From: an uncultured Pelagibacteraceae bacterium
GTDB lineage: Bacteria; Pseudomonadota; Alphaproteobacteria; Pelagibacterales; Pelagibacteraceae
NCBI GenBank assembly: GCA_902530455.1
Contig: CACAAD010000002.1
Coordinates: forward strand, 1-64,000
Direction: 5' to 3'
Length of the DNA stretch: 64,000 nucleotides
Made by a program: the position numbers and the translations under genes. The notes under the pieces are model-generated. The model had not been told where the DNA came from, made no database searches, and worked only from the letters and a program-made list of their open reading frames with translations. Below are positions 18,783-27,562 of the stretch, one piece after another. Numbering within the stretch: position 1 is the stretch's first letter; each line of letters begins with the position of its first letter.

Positions 18783-19118
18783 TTAAATTTTATCAATTTT
18801 AGCTGCTAAAATGAAATCACTTTCTGCCAAACCTTTTATGGCGTGTGTTGAAATTTTAATTTTGGCGTACCCCCAACCAAAAGTGATGTCTGGATGATGA
18901 CCTTCAATTTCTGCAATTTTACCAACATTAGTTACAAATTTTTCACTTTCAACAAAATTGTTAAATTTAAAATTTTTTTCAATATAATAATTTTTTTCAT
19001 TATCTTTTAATACATCCCATCCATCTACTTTTTTTAAATATTTGTGTATCTCATTGAGGTCAAAAGCTGGAATACCTCCCTCACAAGCTACACATTTTTT
19101 TTCTGCTAAATCTTCCAT
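18783..19118 (-). CDS. Pterin-4a-carbinolamine dehydratase
   Basis: A 111-residue cytosolic protein. The conserved start KKCVACEGG, the central FVTNVGKIAEIEGHHPDI with the catalytic His pair, and the C-terminal THAIKGLAESDFILAAKID match the PCD/PhhB family. The classical role is dehydration of 4a-hydroxy-tetrahydrobiopterin after aromatic amino acid hydroxylation. In bacteria without that hydroxylase it is often linked to molybdopterin or folate-type pterin metabolism. No hydroxylase gene is in this window. It lies downstream of tRNA-Gly on the same strand. Confidence 0.92.
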   Translation of the reverse strand: MEDLAEKKCVACEGGIPAFDLNEIHKYLKKVDGWDVLKDNEKNYYIEKNFKFNNFVESEKFVTNVGKIAEIEGHHPDITFGWGYAKIKISTHAIKGLAESDFILAAKIDKI

Positions 19119-19160
19119 GACTGTTTTTAATCTTTTATTAGTTTTGCACCATGTTTAATT

Positions 19161-19235
19161 TGGAGCGGGCAAAGGGACTTGAACCCTCGACCTTCTCGTT
19201 GGCAACGAGACGCTCTACCACTGAGCTATGCCCGC
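19161..19235 (-). tRNA. tRNA-Gly (anticodon GCC)
   Basis: On the minus strand the 75-nt sequence forms a full cloverleaf: acceptor GCGGGCA/TGCCCGC, a D arm with AGCTCAGTGGTAGAGC, anticodon stem CTCGT/ACGAG around the loop T-T-GCC-A-A, and a T arm with GGTTCAAGTCC. The 3' CCA is encoded. GCC decodes glycine GGC and GGT codons. It is the only tRNA I could find in the window. Confidence 0.97.
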
Positions 19236-19420
19236 TTCTTCTATTGGCATTGAAAGTATTAGCTTTTTTGAAATTTAGCAAGTGACAAAATATTATTGGC
19301 TCAGACAAATACTTTTCTGCCGCGAATAGAGCTTCCGCAAAAATTAAGCCATTTTAAAGATAGAACTCGACATATTATTACAAATTGACAGTTCTATTTT
19401 ATTAATCTTATAATTAAAAG
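19236..19420. other. 185-bp intergenic region with a stem-loop before the LON-domain gene
   Basis: This gap separates the tRNA-Gly 5' end from the divergent LON-domain gene. It carries an inverted repeat, ATAGAACT (19360-19367) and AGTTCTAT (19390-19397), with a 22-nt loop and a T-rich right flank. That could be a leader hairpin or the end of a small RNA. I looked for SRP RNA, 6S, tmRNA and glycine-riboswitch signatures and saw none. The tRNA promoter must also lie here. Confidence 0.35.
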
Positions 19421-20050
19421 ATGGATAAAAAATTTCCAAAACAAATACCTGTTTTTCCTTTAAGTGGTGTAATTTACTTTCCAAAAACCAATTTACCATT
19501 AAATATTTTCGAAGAAAGATATTTGGAGTTGGTTAATGATTGTTTTAGAAGCAATAAACTAATGGGTATGGTGCAATCAAAAAAAGAAAATAGTTCAGTT
19601 TATAAGGTTGGTTGTCTAGGTAAAATAAGCGACTATCAAGAAACTTCTGATGGCAGAGTGTTAATAAATTTAACCGGAATAACTAGGTTTGAAATTACAA
19701 AAGAGATAACAAATCAAAAGAAATATAGAGAGTTCGAAGTTGATTACAAAAAATTTTATAAAGATGTACTCGATTCTGAAAAAATAGTACTTGTTCATGA
19801 TAATTTCAATTTTATGGAAAAAATTAAAAAATTTTTTGAAAAAAATGGTCTCATGATAAATTGGAAAGAATTTGAAAAACTTGATGAAACACAAAAGATA
19901 AACACACTATCTATGATCGCCCCTATTTCAAATGAAGAAAAGCAAAAACTACTTGAAACTATAAGCTTAAGTGAAAAGACAAGTACTCTGTTAAATATTA
20001 TTGAATTTTATTCTTATGAAAATTCATCAGACAATGAAACAATACAATAA
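19421..20050 (+). CDS. Stand-alone LON substrate-binding domain protein
   Basis: A 209-residue soluble protein matching only the N-terminal substrate-binding domain of Lon protease, without ATPase or protease domains. The typical opening PVFPLSGVIYFPKTNLPLNIFEERY is followed by GMVQSKK and GCLGKISDYQE, and then the DGRVLINLTGITRFEI strand. Such PUA-like LON proteins are common in Alphaproteobacteria and may act in proteostasis, but no activity is established. Its end faces rho across 18 bp. Confidence 0.9.
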   Translation: MDKKFPKQIPVFPLSGVIYFPKTNLPLNIFEERYLELVNDCFRSNKLMGMVQSKKENSSVYKVGCLGKISDYQETSDGRVLINLTGITRFEITKEITNQKKYREFEVDYKKFYKDVLDSEKIVLVHDNFNFMEKIKKFFEKNGLMINWKEFEKLDETQKINTLSMIAPISNEEKQKLLETISLSEKTSTLLNIIEFYSYENSSDNETIQ

Positions 20051-20068
20051 ATTATAATCTTATAAAAT

Positions 20069-21340
20069 TTAATTTGATTTATTCATTGAATTAAAGAAAT
20101 CAGAATTATTTTTAGTGTCTTTAATTTTTGATATTAAAAATTCAATACCGTCCATAGTGCCCATAGGGCTTATGATTCTTCTTAAAACATTCATTTTTGA
20201 CAAATCATCTTTTTCAAATAAAAGCTCCTCTCTTCTTGTTCCAGATCTTGTTACATCTAACGCTGGGTAAATTCTTTTATCTGCAACTTTTCTGTCTAAT
20301 ATTAATTCTGAATTTCCAGTTCCTTTAAATTCTTCAAAAATGACTTCGTCCATTCTACTTCCTGTGTCTATTAAAGCGGTCGAGATAATTGTAAGTGATC
20401 CTCCCTGTTCGACATTCCTTGCTGCTCCAAAAAATCTCTTCGGTCTCTGTAAAGCATTAGCGTCTACACCGCCAGTAAGAACTTTTCCAGAGCTTGGTAC
20501 TACTGCGTTATATGCTCTGCCAAGTCTTGTAATTGAGTCTAACAATATGACCACATCTTTTTTATGTTCTACAAGTCTTTTGGCTTTTTCAATTACCATT
20601 TCCGCGACTGCAACGTGTCTTGAGGCTGGCTCGTCAAAAGTGGATGAGACCACTTCACCTTTTACAGATCTTTGCATGTCAGTGACTTCTTCAGGTCTCT
20701 CATCAATTAATAAAACCATCAAATAAATCTCTGGGTGATTAGCGGTAATTGATTGTGCAATATTTTGTAAAATTATAGTTTTACCAGCTCTAGGAGGTGA
20801 AACTATCAAGGATCTTTGTCCTTTACCTATTGGACTTACTAAATCTATTAATCTTGCGGTATTGTCGGGTTTTTTCTCCACCTTCGTGCTTTCGATTTCT
20901 AATTTAATTCTTTTATTAGGATATAAGGGGGTCAAGTTATCAAAAGCTATTTTATTTCTACCTTTCTCTGGTTCATCAAAGTTAATTTTATTTACTTTAA
21001 GCAAAGCAAAATATCTTTCTGCGTCCTTAGGAGCCCGCACTTCCCCTTCGACTGTGTCGCCAGTTCTTAATCCAAATCTTCTTATTTGACTTGGGCTCAC
21101 ATATATATCGTCTGGACCAGGCAAATAATTCGACTCTATTGCTCTTAAAAAACCAAAGCCATCTTGCAAAACTTCAAGTACGCCTGAGGCACTGATCTGC
21201 TCGTTTTTCTCTGCTAATTTCTTTAGTATCGCGAAAAGAATTTCTTGCTTTCTTAGGGTACTAGGGTTTTCAATTCCAAGTTTTTCCGCTTGGGAAATTA
21301 AATCAGCTGGGCTTTGTTTTTTTAATTCTTGTAAGTTCAT
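20069..21340 (-). CDS. rho: Transcription termination factor Rho
   Basis: A 423-residue hexameric RNA helicase that ends transcription of untranslated RNA. The N-terminal helical domain [15 protein letters not shown] is followed by the cold-shock-like RNA-binding domain (GFLRA...[24 protein letters not shown]), the Walker A PPRAGKT with Lys187, and the Q- and R-loop region with the [10 protein letters not shown] motif. Length is standard. With few intrinsic terminators visible here, Rho is likely to do most termination. It is downstream of hemE-hemH-hemJ with a 62-bp gap that may hold its own leader or promoter. Confidence 0.97.
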   Translation of the reverse strand: MNLQELKKQSPADLISQAEKLGIENPSTLRKQEILFAILKKLAEKNEQISASGVLEVLQDGFGFLRAIESNYLPGPDDIYVSPSQIRRFGLRTGDTVEGEVRAPKDAERYFALLKVNKINFDEPEKGRNKIAFDNLTPLYPNKRIKLEIESTKVEKKPDNTARLIDLVSPIGKGQRSLIVSPPRAGKTIILQNIAQSITANHPEIYLMVLLIDERPEEVTDMQRSVKGEVVSSTFDEPASRHVAVAEMVIEKAKRLVEHKKDVVILLDSITRLGRAYNAVVPSSGKVLTGGVDANALQRPKRFFGAARNVEQGGSLTIISTALIDTGSRMDEVIFEEFKGTGNSELILDRKVADKRIYPALDVTRSGTRREELLFEKDDLSKMNVLRRIISPMGTMDGIEFLISKIKDTKNNSDFFNSMNKSN

Positions 21341-21402
21341 TTGATTGGTTGAATTTGAGGTAAGTTATATAAATATAAGACTTTTTGATAAAATTTCAAG
21401 TA

Positions 21403-21837
21403 TTATAATGGTTTAAAAATTACGACAAATATGATGATAATTAACAAAATTGTAGGAACCTCATTAATAATTCTAAAAAATTTTGAGCTTTTCGTATTGT
21501 TATCAATCTGAAAGTCTTTCAAAACAGCAAGTAAATAAAAGTGATACCCAGTCAAAATTATAACAAGCCCAAGTTTAATTTGCATCCATAGAAAACTAAG
21601 ACTTGTTATACCTTGGGAGTGAATTAAAAGTATTCCAAAAACCCACGACAAAATCATAGCAGGGTTCATGATATAAAAATACAATCTTTTTTCCATTAAT
21701 TTGAAAGTTTCTGATTGACCTCTATTTTCTCTAGTCTCTGCATGATAAACAAAAATTCTGGGTAAATACAATAGTCCCGCCATCCAAGAAATAACTGCTA
21801 TAAGGTGTAAAGATTTAAACGCTAGGTATGCATTCAT
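21403..21837 (-). CDS. hemJ: Protoporphyrinogen IX oxidase HemJ
   Basis: A 144-residue membrane protein with four helices. The start YLAFKSLHLIAVISWMAGLLYLPRIFVYH contains the conserved His and the W-x-G-x-x-YLPR motif of the HemJ (UPF0093/CopD-like) family, and later EKRLYFYIMNPAM and a W-x-Q-x-KLGLV helix follow. HemJ carries out the oxygen-linked oxidation of protoporphyrinogen IX in bacteria lacking HemG and HemY. It follows hemH with no gap, so HemE, HemH and HemJ form one operon. It is the homologue of the RP883 gene used as an origin marker. Confidence 0.93.
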   Translation of the reverse strand: MNAYLAFKSLHLIAVISWMAGLLYLPRIFVYHAETRENRGQSETFKLMEKRLYFYIMNPAMILSWVFGILLIHSQGITSLSFLWMQIKLGLVIILTGYHFYLLAVLKDFQIDNNTKSSKFFRIINEVPTILLIIIIFVVIFKPL

Positions 21838-22830
21838 TTATAAATATTTTTTTGTTAGTTGTTCAAATAAGTTTATGTGATCCTCACTATCATTTAAACA
21901 AGGAACTACATCAAAATTGTTTCCCCCAGAATTTATAAAGCTTTCTTTGCCTTGAATAGATATTTCTTCAAGAGTTTCAACACAGTCCGAAGAAAAACCT
22001 GGGCAGATTACAACTACATTTTTTTTCCCTTCTTTTGGCAAGTTTTCTAAAGTAACATCAGTATAAGGCTTCAACCAAGCTTCGGGGCCAAATCTAGATT
22101 GGAATGAAGTCCTTATCTCAACAGTTTTAAATGTTTCCGAGAGCAATCTAGACGTTTTGTGGCAGTAACAATGATAAGGATCACCTTTATCAAAATATTT
22201 TTGAGGGATGCCGTGGTATGAGGCTAGAATTAAATCAGGTTTCCATTCTAACTCTGAGATTTTAATTTTCAAACTATTAGAAAGCGCTTTAATATATAGA
22301 GGTTCCGACTCGTAGTGAGGTATTATTTGAAGACTCGGCTGCCATCTCATTTCCATTAGAGCTCTATAGACCTCATCACATACTGTCGCTGTTGTTGCGG
22401 CGGCATACTGCGGATAAAGAGGTAAGACTATAAGTTTTTCACAACCGGCTTCATGTAATTTAAATATTTTGCTTTTTATGCTTGGATTCCCATATCTCAT
22501 AGCATAATCAACTATAACGTTTTTGCTGCCAATCCTATCTAATAGTTTTTTTGTTTGCATTATAGTGAAATATCTCAATGGAGACATGTCTTCTTTTTTC
22601 ATCCATATCTCTTTATATGCTTTAGCGGTTTTGGATGGCCGTAAATTTAGAATAAACAGATTGAGAATAATTTTCCATAAAAATGGATTCACTTCTATTA
22701 CTCTTCTGTCTGACAAAAATTCTTTTAAATATTTTCTTATATCTAGCCACTTGGTGGAGTCCGGTGTTCCAAGATTTACAAGTAGTACGCCTGTTTTACC
22801 AAAGTTTATTTTTGGGTGATCATTGTTCAT
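21838..22830 (-). CDS. hemH: Ferrochelatase
   Basis: A 330-residue enzyme that inserts ferrous iron into protoporphyrin IX, the final heme step. The start GVLLVNLGTPDS, the product-site segment LIVLPLYPQYAAATTATV, the catalytic His in LILASYHGIPQKYFDKGDPY, SRFGPEAWLKP, and the late CPGFSSDCVETLEEI motif are all intact. Length is typical. It overlaps hemE by 4 bp and abuts hemJ. This enzyme probably associates with the membrane where HemJ delivers substrate. Confidence 0.96.
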   Translation of the reverse strand: MNNDHPKINFGKTGVLLVNLGTPDSTKWLDIRKYLKEFLSDRRVIEVNPFLWKIILNLFILNLRPSKTAKAYKEIWMKKEDMSPLRYFTIMQTKKLLDRIGSKNVIVDYAMRYGNPSIKSKIFKLHEAGCEKLIVLPLYPQYAAATTATVCDEVYRALMEMRWQPSLQIIPHYESEPLYIKALSNSLKIKISELEWKPDLILASYHGIPQKYFDKGDPYHCYCHKTSRLLSETFKTVEIRTSFQSRFGPEAWLKPYTDVTLENLPKEGKKNVVVICPGFSSDCVETLEEISIQGKESFINSGGNNFDVVPCLNDSEDHINLFEQLTKKYL

Positions 22831-23837
22831 CTGTTTATTATATTAACTCTATCTACAATTTTTTTTATTATACTGGGATTTGTCTCTGGCAGAATACCAT
22901 GCCCAAGATTAAATATGTAGGGGGTGTTCTTAAATATTTCTAAATATTTTTCCATTTCTTTCAATGCTATTTTTTCATCTTCGAGAAGAATGTTTGGATT
23001 CATTCCTCCTTGTATACAAACTTTCCCGAAATTGTTTTTTGCCCATGAAGGATCTATTTCATAATCAATGTTTATTGCATTTGGTTTCACCTTCTCTAAG
23101 AAATTTATATAATTTCCTTTTAAACCCTTAGGAAAACAAATAGATGGTATCTTGTTTTCTTCACAAAAATTGACCAGACTTTTATTAGGTTTGTAACAAT
23201 ATTCATCTAAATCTTCATCTTTGATTAGTCCAGCCCAAGAATCAAATATTTGTATTATATCTGCGCCGGCTTGTTTTTGATTAATTATATGAATTTTTAA
23301 GAATTCATCTAATTTTTTTAGAACTGATTTTATTTCGTTTTTATTCTTTATTATTATTTTATTATCAGATTTATTCTGTTCTTTAAAATTATATAAATAA
23401 ATCATTAATGTCCAAGGAGCGCCAACAAATGCAATTAATGATTTGTCTTTGTTTAATATAGTTTTGGTTTTATTTATTGCTTTGTATATAGGTTGTAGGG
23501 TAGAGAGAAAGCTTTTTTCATTTGTATCTAAAAATTTATTAATGTTTAATTTTGAATTTCTTGGTCCATCTTTCTTCCCAAATTCTATGGGTTGGCCTAG
23601 AGCATAAGGTATTACCAATATGTCTGAAAAAATTATTGCGGCATCAAGGTTAAATCTTTTCATTGGCTGTAACGTAATTTCTGAAGCCAGTTTGCTATTT
23701 AAACATAGTTTTAAAAAATTTGGATTTTGGGATCTTAATTGTTTAAATTCAGGCAAATATCTACCAGCTTGTCTCATGAACCATACAGGCACACAAGAAA
23801 TATCTTTATTTATTAAACAATTTAACAATTTACTCAT
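22827..23837 (-). CDS. hemE: Uroporphyrinogen decarboxylase
   Basis: A 336-residue cytosolic enzyme that decarboxylates the four acetate side chains of uroporphyrinogen III to coproporphyrinogen III. The catalytic opening PVWFMRQAGRYLPE, the ILVIPYALG segment with its conserved Asp just upstream, GAPWTLM, the IFDSWAG motif and the closing FNLGHGILPETNP are present. Length is typical. It leads the hemE-hemH-hemJ operon. In Caulobacter and other Alphaproteobacteria the hemE promoter borders the chromosome origin, which is relevant to the 283-bp gap upstream. Confidence 0.97.
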   Translation of the reverse strand: MSKLLNCLINKDISCVPVWFMRQAGRYLPEFKQLRSQNPNFLKLCLNSKLASEITLQPMKRFNLDAAIIFSDILVIPYALGQPIEFGKKDGPRNSKLNINKFLDTNEKSFLSTLQPIYKAINKTKTILNKDKSLIAFVGAPWTLMIYLYNFKEQNKSDNKIIIKNKNEIKSVLKKLDEFLKIHIINQKQAGADIIQIFDSWAGLIKDEDLDEYCYKPNKSLVNFCEENKIPSICFPKGLKGNYINFLEKVKPNAINIDYEIDPSWAKNNFGKVCIQGGMNPNILLEDEKIALKEMEKYLEIFKNTPYIFNLGHGILPETNPSIIKKIVDRVNIINR

Positions 23838-24120
23838 AAATTAAATATTATATTAATAAGAGTAGTTATTGTAATAGGTCATGTTAGTATCGACTATATT
23901 TATTTATACTTACTTTTAAACATTTTATGCCTGCCAAGCAGTCCGAATTTGCTGTAATTTGAATTATTGATTGAATTATACTCACAGTTTATAGTTTTAA
24001 TGTATAAAATAATTCACATCGAATAAAATGTATAAAATATGTTAATTAATGTGAGCAACTTTTTTTTACAAGAGACTTTAGAGAACAACATAAAGTTATA
24101 CGATTATTATTAACAGGATT
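23838..24120. other. Candidate chromosome replication origin (hemE-ppsR intergenic region)
   Basis: This 283-bp, very AT-rich gap is the largest intergenic space in the window and lies between divergent hemE and ppsR. The hemJ(RP883)-hemH-hemE-RP001 cluster overlaps the established origin of Caulobacter and the proposed one of Rickettsia. Inside are a 12-bp direct repeat ATGTATAAAATA (24000-24011 and 24028-24039) and two one-mismatch DnaA-like boxes, TAATTCACA (24010-24018) and TTATTAACA (24107-24115). An inverted pair TCACAT/ATGTGA flanks the second repeat. I saw no perfect TTATCCACA box, so the call rests on synteny. Confidence 0.6.
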
Positions 24121-24942
24121 ATGAACGAAAAATACAATGTATATCTTATCTCAGATTCCACGGGGGAAACTTTGGACAGGATATTTCTATCTTTACAATC
24201 GCAATTTAAAAACTTTAAATATGAGAAAAAAGAGTTCTTTTTTGTTAGAACCGAACAACAAGTTGATAGAATAATGGAAGAGGGAACAGGGGTAGATAAT
24301 CCCATTATTCTTTATACAATTGTGGAAACAAAACTTGCTAAATATTTATCAAGAAAAAGTGAGCTTTCAAATATTCCATGTTTTGGTGTCCTAGGGAGTT
24401 TAATTTTAGCTTTTTCAAAACTTCTAAATCAAAAAGCAATTCATAAACCAAGCGCTCAACATGTTTTAGATGATGATTATTACAAAAGAATTGAGGCAAT
24501 TCAATTTACGATGTCCCATGATGATGGAAAAATAACAAAAGACTTGTCAAAGTCAGACGTGATTTTATTGGGAGTTAGCAGAACGAGCAAAACACCAACA
24601 TCCATCTACCTAGCAAATAGAGGTTATAAGACGACAAACATACCTTTAGTTCCAAACCAAGAAATACCCGAAGACTTAAAAAATAAAGATTTTAAATCTT
24701 GCATAATTGGGCTTTATGCAGACCCAGGCAGATTGTCAGACATAAGACGTAACCGAGTAGCCTTGATGCAAGAAAATGGATCCTCTAATTACACGGATGT
24801 TGGCGCCATAAAGAAAGAAGTGGAGGATTCTAAAAATTTGTTTAAAAAATATAGTTGGCCAACCATTGATGTAACAAGAAAATCAGTCGAAGAAACTGCA
24901 GCTTCAATTATTAAAATAATTGAAATTAAAAGAAAAAAATGA
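24121..24942 (+). CDS. PPSR / DUF299 kinase-phosphorylase regulator of a dikinase
   Basis: A 273-residue cytosolic regulator that phosphorylates and dephosphorylates either PEP synthetase or pyruvate phosphate dikinase, using ADP or phosphate. The opening YLISDSTGETLDRI is followed by the SAQHVLDDDYYKRIEAI motif and by the nucleotide-binding GVSRTSKTPTS (from about residue 151), with a later NIPLVPNQEIP. Length fits. Sequence alone does not say which dikinase it controls. It starts the ppsR-maf-aroE-coaE-dnaQ operon immediately right of the proposed origin. Confidence 0.93.
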   Translation: MNEKYNVYLISDSTGETLDRIFLSLQSQFKNFKYEKKEFFFVRTEQQVDRIMEEGTGVDNPIILYTIVETKLAKYLSRKSELSNIPCFGVLGSLILAFSKLLNQKAIHKPSAQHVLDDDYYKRIEAIQFTMSHDDGKITKDLSKSDVILLGVSRTSKTPTSIYLANRGYKTTNIPLVPNQEIPEDLKNKDFKSCIIGLYADPGRLSDIRRNRVALMQENGSSNYTDVGAIKKEVEDSKNLFKKYSWPTIDVTRKSVEETAASIIKIIEIKRKK

Positions 24943-25523
24943 GAATTGTTTTAGCTTCCAAAAGTGGTGTTAGAAAAGAAATCTTAGATAAATATGGAAT
25001 CGAGTCAATTGTTTCCCCATCAAATGTAGACGAAGATCAAGTCAAAGAGTCTTTGCTAGAAAAAGGCGCTGACCCAGAAATTATTTCAAAGAACCTAGCA
25101 GAATTGAAATCAGCTAAAGTAAGCTTAAAATATCCTGACAAACTTGTTCTAGGCGCAGATAGCGTTATATCACTTGATCTTAAATTAATAAATAAACCTA
25201 GTTCGAGAGACGAAGCATACAACATTCTAAAATTATTAAATGGCAATAAACATGATTTAATCAGCTCTGTTTGTATTTCTAAAAATGGATCAATGATTTG
25301 GAATTACACTGATAAATCTGAACTAAAAATGAAAAATCTATCTGATAAAGAATTGAAAACATATCTCGAAGGGATAAAAACCGAAACATTGCTAGCTTAT
25401 GGAGTTTATCAAATAGAAGCTGGCGGTTTAAATTTATTTGAGTATATAAAAGGAGATAAAGATTCTATAATGGGATTACCGATTAAACAAATTAAGGAAT
25501 ATATAAATAACTACAAAATATGA
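24939..25523 (+). CDS. maf: Maf family nucleotide pyrophosphatase
   Basis: A 194-residue cytosolic enzyme. The opening LASKSGVRKEIL, the LVLGADSVI motif with its catalytic acidic residue, and the C-terminal GLPIKQIKEY match the Maf family. Maf proteins hydrolyse nucleoside triphosphates, including modified pyrimidine or 7-methyl-GTP species, and are thought to clean the nucleotide pool. Its ATG overlaps the ppsR stop by 4 bp, and its own stop overlaps aroE by 4 bp. Confidence 0.93.
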   Translation: MRIVLASKSGVRKEILDKYGIESIVSPSNVDEDQVKESLLEKGADPEIISKNLAELKSAKVSLKYPDKLVLGADSVISLDLKLINKPSSRDEAYNILKLLNGNKHDLISSVCISKNGSMIWNYTDKSELKMKNLSDKELKTYLEGIKTETLLAYGVYQIEAGGLNLFEYIKGDKDSIMGLPIKQIKEYINNYKI

Positions 25524-26350
25524 AAAAAAAGAAATTTGCGATAGTAGGTAGTCCCGTATCTCACTCACTTTCACCGATTATGCATAACTACTGGTTTAAA
25601 AAATATAATATTAACGCTGAGTATATCTTTTTAGATACTGATAAAAGTGAAATTCAAAGTGTGATAGATAAGATTAAAAATAAAGAAATTAAAGGAATAA
25701 ACGTTACCTTGCCATACAAGACTACAGTTATATCTTTTTTGAGCAAGACTATAAATGACGCCAATGAAACTCACTCAGTTAATACTGTTATGCTTGATGA
25801 AAAAGATAATTTGATAGGAGAGAACACCGATGTTTTTGGATTTCAGGCAGCTTATTTAAAATCTATTCCAAATCAAGAAAAAAAGAATAAAAAAGTATTA
25901 ATCCTTGGAGCAGGTGGGGTTGCGCCTTCAATTATATTAGCTCTATTAAAATCAAAAATACATAATATTACTTTGAGCAATAGAACATATGAAAAATCGT
26001 TATTTCTTAAAAAGAATTTTAAAAATTTAAATATTATTAAATGGAATGATTTTTCAACAGAGGTTAATAAATTTGACATTATTATAAATGCAACAAGTTT
26101 AGGATTAAATTCTAGCGATGAATTTAATAACGATTTTAGTAATTTCAAAAAAAATTTGGTTTATATAGATACAATATACAATCCACCGGAGACTAAAATG
26201 ATTAAGTATTTTAAATCAAACCAAATTAGAACATATAATGGATTGAATATGCTTATTTATCAGGGACAAAAAGCTTTTTACTTATGGAATAAAATCAACC
26301 CAGAGGTTGACGATGAATTACTAAAATTATTGGAGTCAAAACTAGATTAA
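25520..26350 (+). CDS. aroE: Shikimate dehydrogenase
   Basis: A 276-residue cytosolic NADPH enzyme reducing 3-dehydroshikimate to shikimate in aromatic amino acid synthesis. The substrate site SHSLSPIMHN, the catalytic Lys in NVTLPYK (about residue 68), GENTDVFGF and the nucleotide loop GAGGVAPS followed by SNRT are intact, as is the terminal NGLNMLIYQGQKAF. Length is normal. It overlaps maf by 4 bp and coaE by 1 bp. The maf-aroE-coaE-dnaQ order is conserved in Alphaproteobacteria. Confidence 0.96.
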   Translation: MKKKKFAIVGSPVSHSLSPIMHNYWFKKYNINAEYIFLDTDKSEIQSVIDKIKNKEIKGINVTLPYKTTVISFLSKTINDANETHSVNTVMLDEKDNLIGENTDVFGFQAAYLKSIPNQEKKNKKVLILGAGGVAPSIILALLKSKIHNITLSNRTYEKSLFLKKNFKNLNIIKWNDFSTEVNKFDIIINATSLGLNSSDEFNNDFSNFKKNLVYIDTIYNPPETKMIKYFKSNQIRTYNGLNMLIYQGQKAFYLWNKINPEVDDELLKLLESKLD

Positions 26351-26907
26351 TGAAAATAGGTATTACAGGCTCTTTATCTTCGGGAAAATCATCAGTTGCA
26401 AAAATCTTATCAAAAAAAAATGATTTGCTATTCAGTGCAGATAAAATAGTTAAAAATTTATATTCTAACGACCAATTTAAAAAAAAGATAAAAAAAAAAT
26501 TTAAAATTAGAAAAAAGAATATTAAAAATGAAATAAGATTTAAATTATTGAATAAAGAATTAGATTTAAAAGAATTAGGAAAATTAATTCATCCTTTCGT
26601 AAGAGAAAAAATGAAAGAATTTTCGAGAAAAAACAAAAAAAAAGATATTATTTTTTTCGAAATACCATTGTTAATAGAAAGTAATTTAATGAATTTTTTC
26701 GATTTCATTATATTGGTAGTGGCCCCTAAAAAAAATAGACTTAATCGTTACATAAAAAGCGGGGGTAAAAAAGAAATGTTCAATCTTCTAGATAATAATC
26801 AAATACCGCCAAAGAAAAAAATTAAATTTTGTGATTATTTAATTGTTAATAACAAATCTAAAAATATTTTAAAACAAAAGGTACATGATATAATTTTAGA
26901 TGTCTGA
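26350..26907 (+). CDS. coaE: Dephospho-CoA kinase
   Basis: A 185-residue cytosolic kinase carrying out the last step of coenzyme A synthesis. The P-loop is GSLSSGKSS (residues 7-15), the ADKIV segment follows, and the LGKLIHPFVR and FFEIPLLIES motifs match the family. It is slightly shorter than the E. coli enzyme (206) and extremely lysine-rich, as expected at this base composition. The start overlaps the aroE stop by one base, and its own end overlaps dnaQ by 8 bp. Confidence 0.93.
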   Translation: MKIGITGSLSSGKSSVAKILSKKNDLLFSADKIVKNLYSNDQFKKKIKKKFKIRKKNIKNEIRFKLLNKELDLKELGKLIHPFVREKMKEFSRKNKKKDIIFFEIPLLIESNLMNFFDFIILVVAPKKNRLNRYIKSGGKKEMFNLLDNNQIPPKKKIKFCDYLIVNNKSKNILKQKVHDIILDV

Positions 26908-27562
26908 AATTTTCTTAGATATTGAAACTACTGGATTATCTTTCAAAGACAATCACAGAATTGTTGAAATAGCATGTATTGAAACTAAAGAGCTTCTTCC
27001 AACGAAAAGAATTTTTCACAAAATAATTAATCCTGAACGCAACGTGCCAGATGAGGCATTTAAAATTCATGGTTTTTCAACCGAATTTTTAAGAGATAAA
27101 CCCAAGTTTAAAGAAATAGCAGATGAACTAATTAATTTTATAAACGGAAATGATCTAATTATACATAATGCGCCATTCGATTTACCTTTCATTAATCATG
27201 AACTTAAAATTTTAAAAAAAGATATTATAATTAAAAATAAAGTTATAGATACTCTTGAATTAGCCAGAGGAAAATATCCTGGAGTGTCAAACTCTCTTGA
27301 TGCACTTTGTAAAAGATTTAACATAGATTTGTCGAGACGAATAAAGCATAACGCGATTTTAGACTGTGAGTTGTTACGAGAAGTTTATATCTACCTTTTA
27401 GATGCTAAAGAACCTAAATTATCATTTAATTCGAAAGTTGAGCAAAAAAAAAATAGCGAGAAAATTTTAAACTATTCAACTAAAATAGTAAATCCTTCAG
27501 AGGAAGAATTAAAAAACCACGAAAAATTTTTGAAATCAGAGCTAAAAAAAAATTATTTTTAG
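26900..27562 (+). CDS. dnaQ: DNA polymerase III epsilon subunit (3'-5' proofreading exonuclease)
   Basis: A 220-residue DEDDh exonuclease that proofreads replication. Exo I FLDIETTGL (Asp and Glu ligands) is near the start, Exo II is in HNAPFDLPFINHEL (about residues 91-104), and Exo III is HNAILDCELL with its His and Asp near residues 147-152. The last 45 residues probably tether it to the alpha subunit. It is the final gene of the operon starting at ppsR and ends 4 bp inside the convergent secB gene. Its origin-proximal position suits a replication gene. Confidence 0.95.
   Translation: MSEIFLDIETTGLSFKDNHRIVEIACIETKELLPTKRIFHKIINPERNVPDEAFKIHGFSTEFLRDKPKFKEIADELINFINGNDLIIHNAPFDLPFINHELKILKKDIIIKNKVIDTLELARGKYPGVSNSLDALCKRFNIDLSRRIKHNAILDCELLREVYIYLLDAKEPKLSFNSKVEQKKNSEKILNYSTKIVNPSEEELKNHEKFLKSELKKNYF

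Noticed and set aside
19236-19420. Possible SRP RNA, tmRNA, 6S RNA or glycine riboswitch
   Set aside because: The conserved cores of these RNAs were not recognisable. Only an unassigned hairpin is present.
20340-20726. 128-residue plus-strand ORF opposite rho
   Set aside because: Shadow of a highly conserved gene with a Ser/Thr-rich translation typical of antisense frames.
22683-22943. Plus-strand ORFs over the hemH-hemE junction
   Set aside because: Antisense to two conserved heme genes, no motif and no conserved start context.
23838-24120. Search for perfect DnaA boxes (TTATCCACA) to prove the origin
   Set aside because: None was found by eye; only one-mismatch forms. I therefore did not annotate individual DnaA boxes as features.
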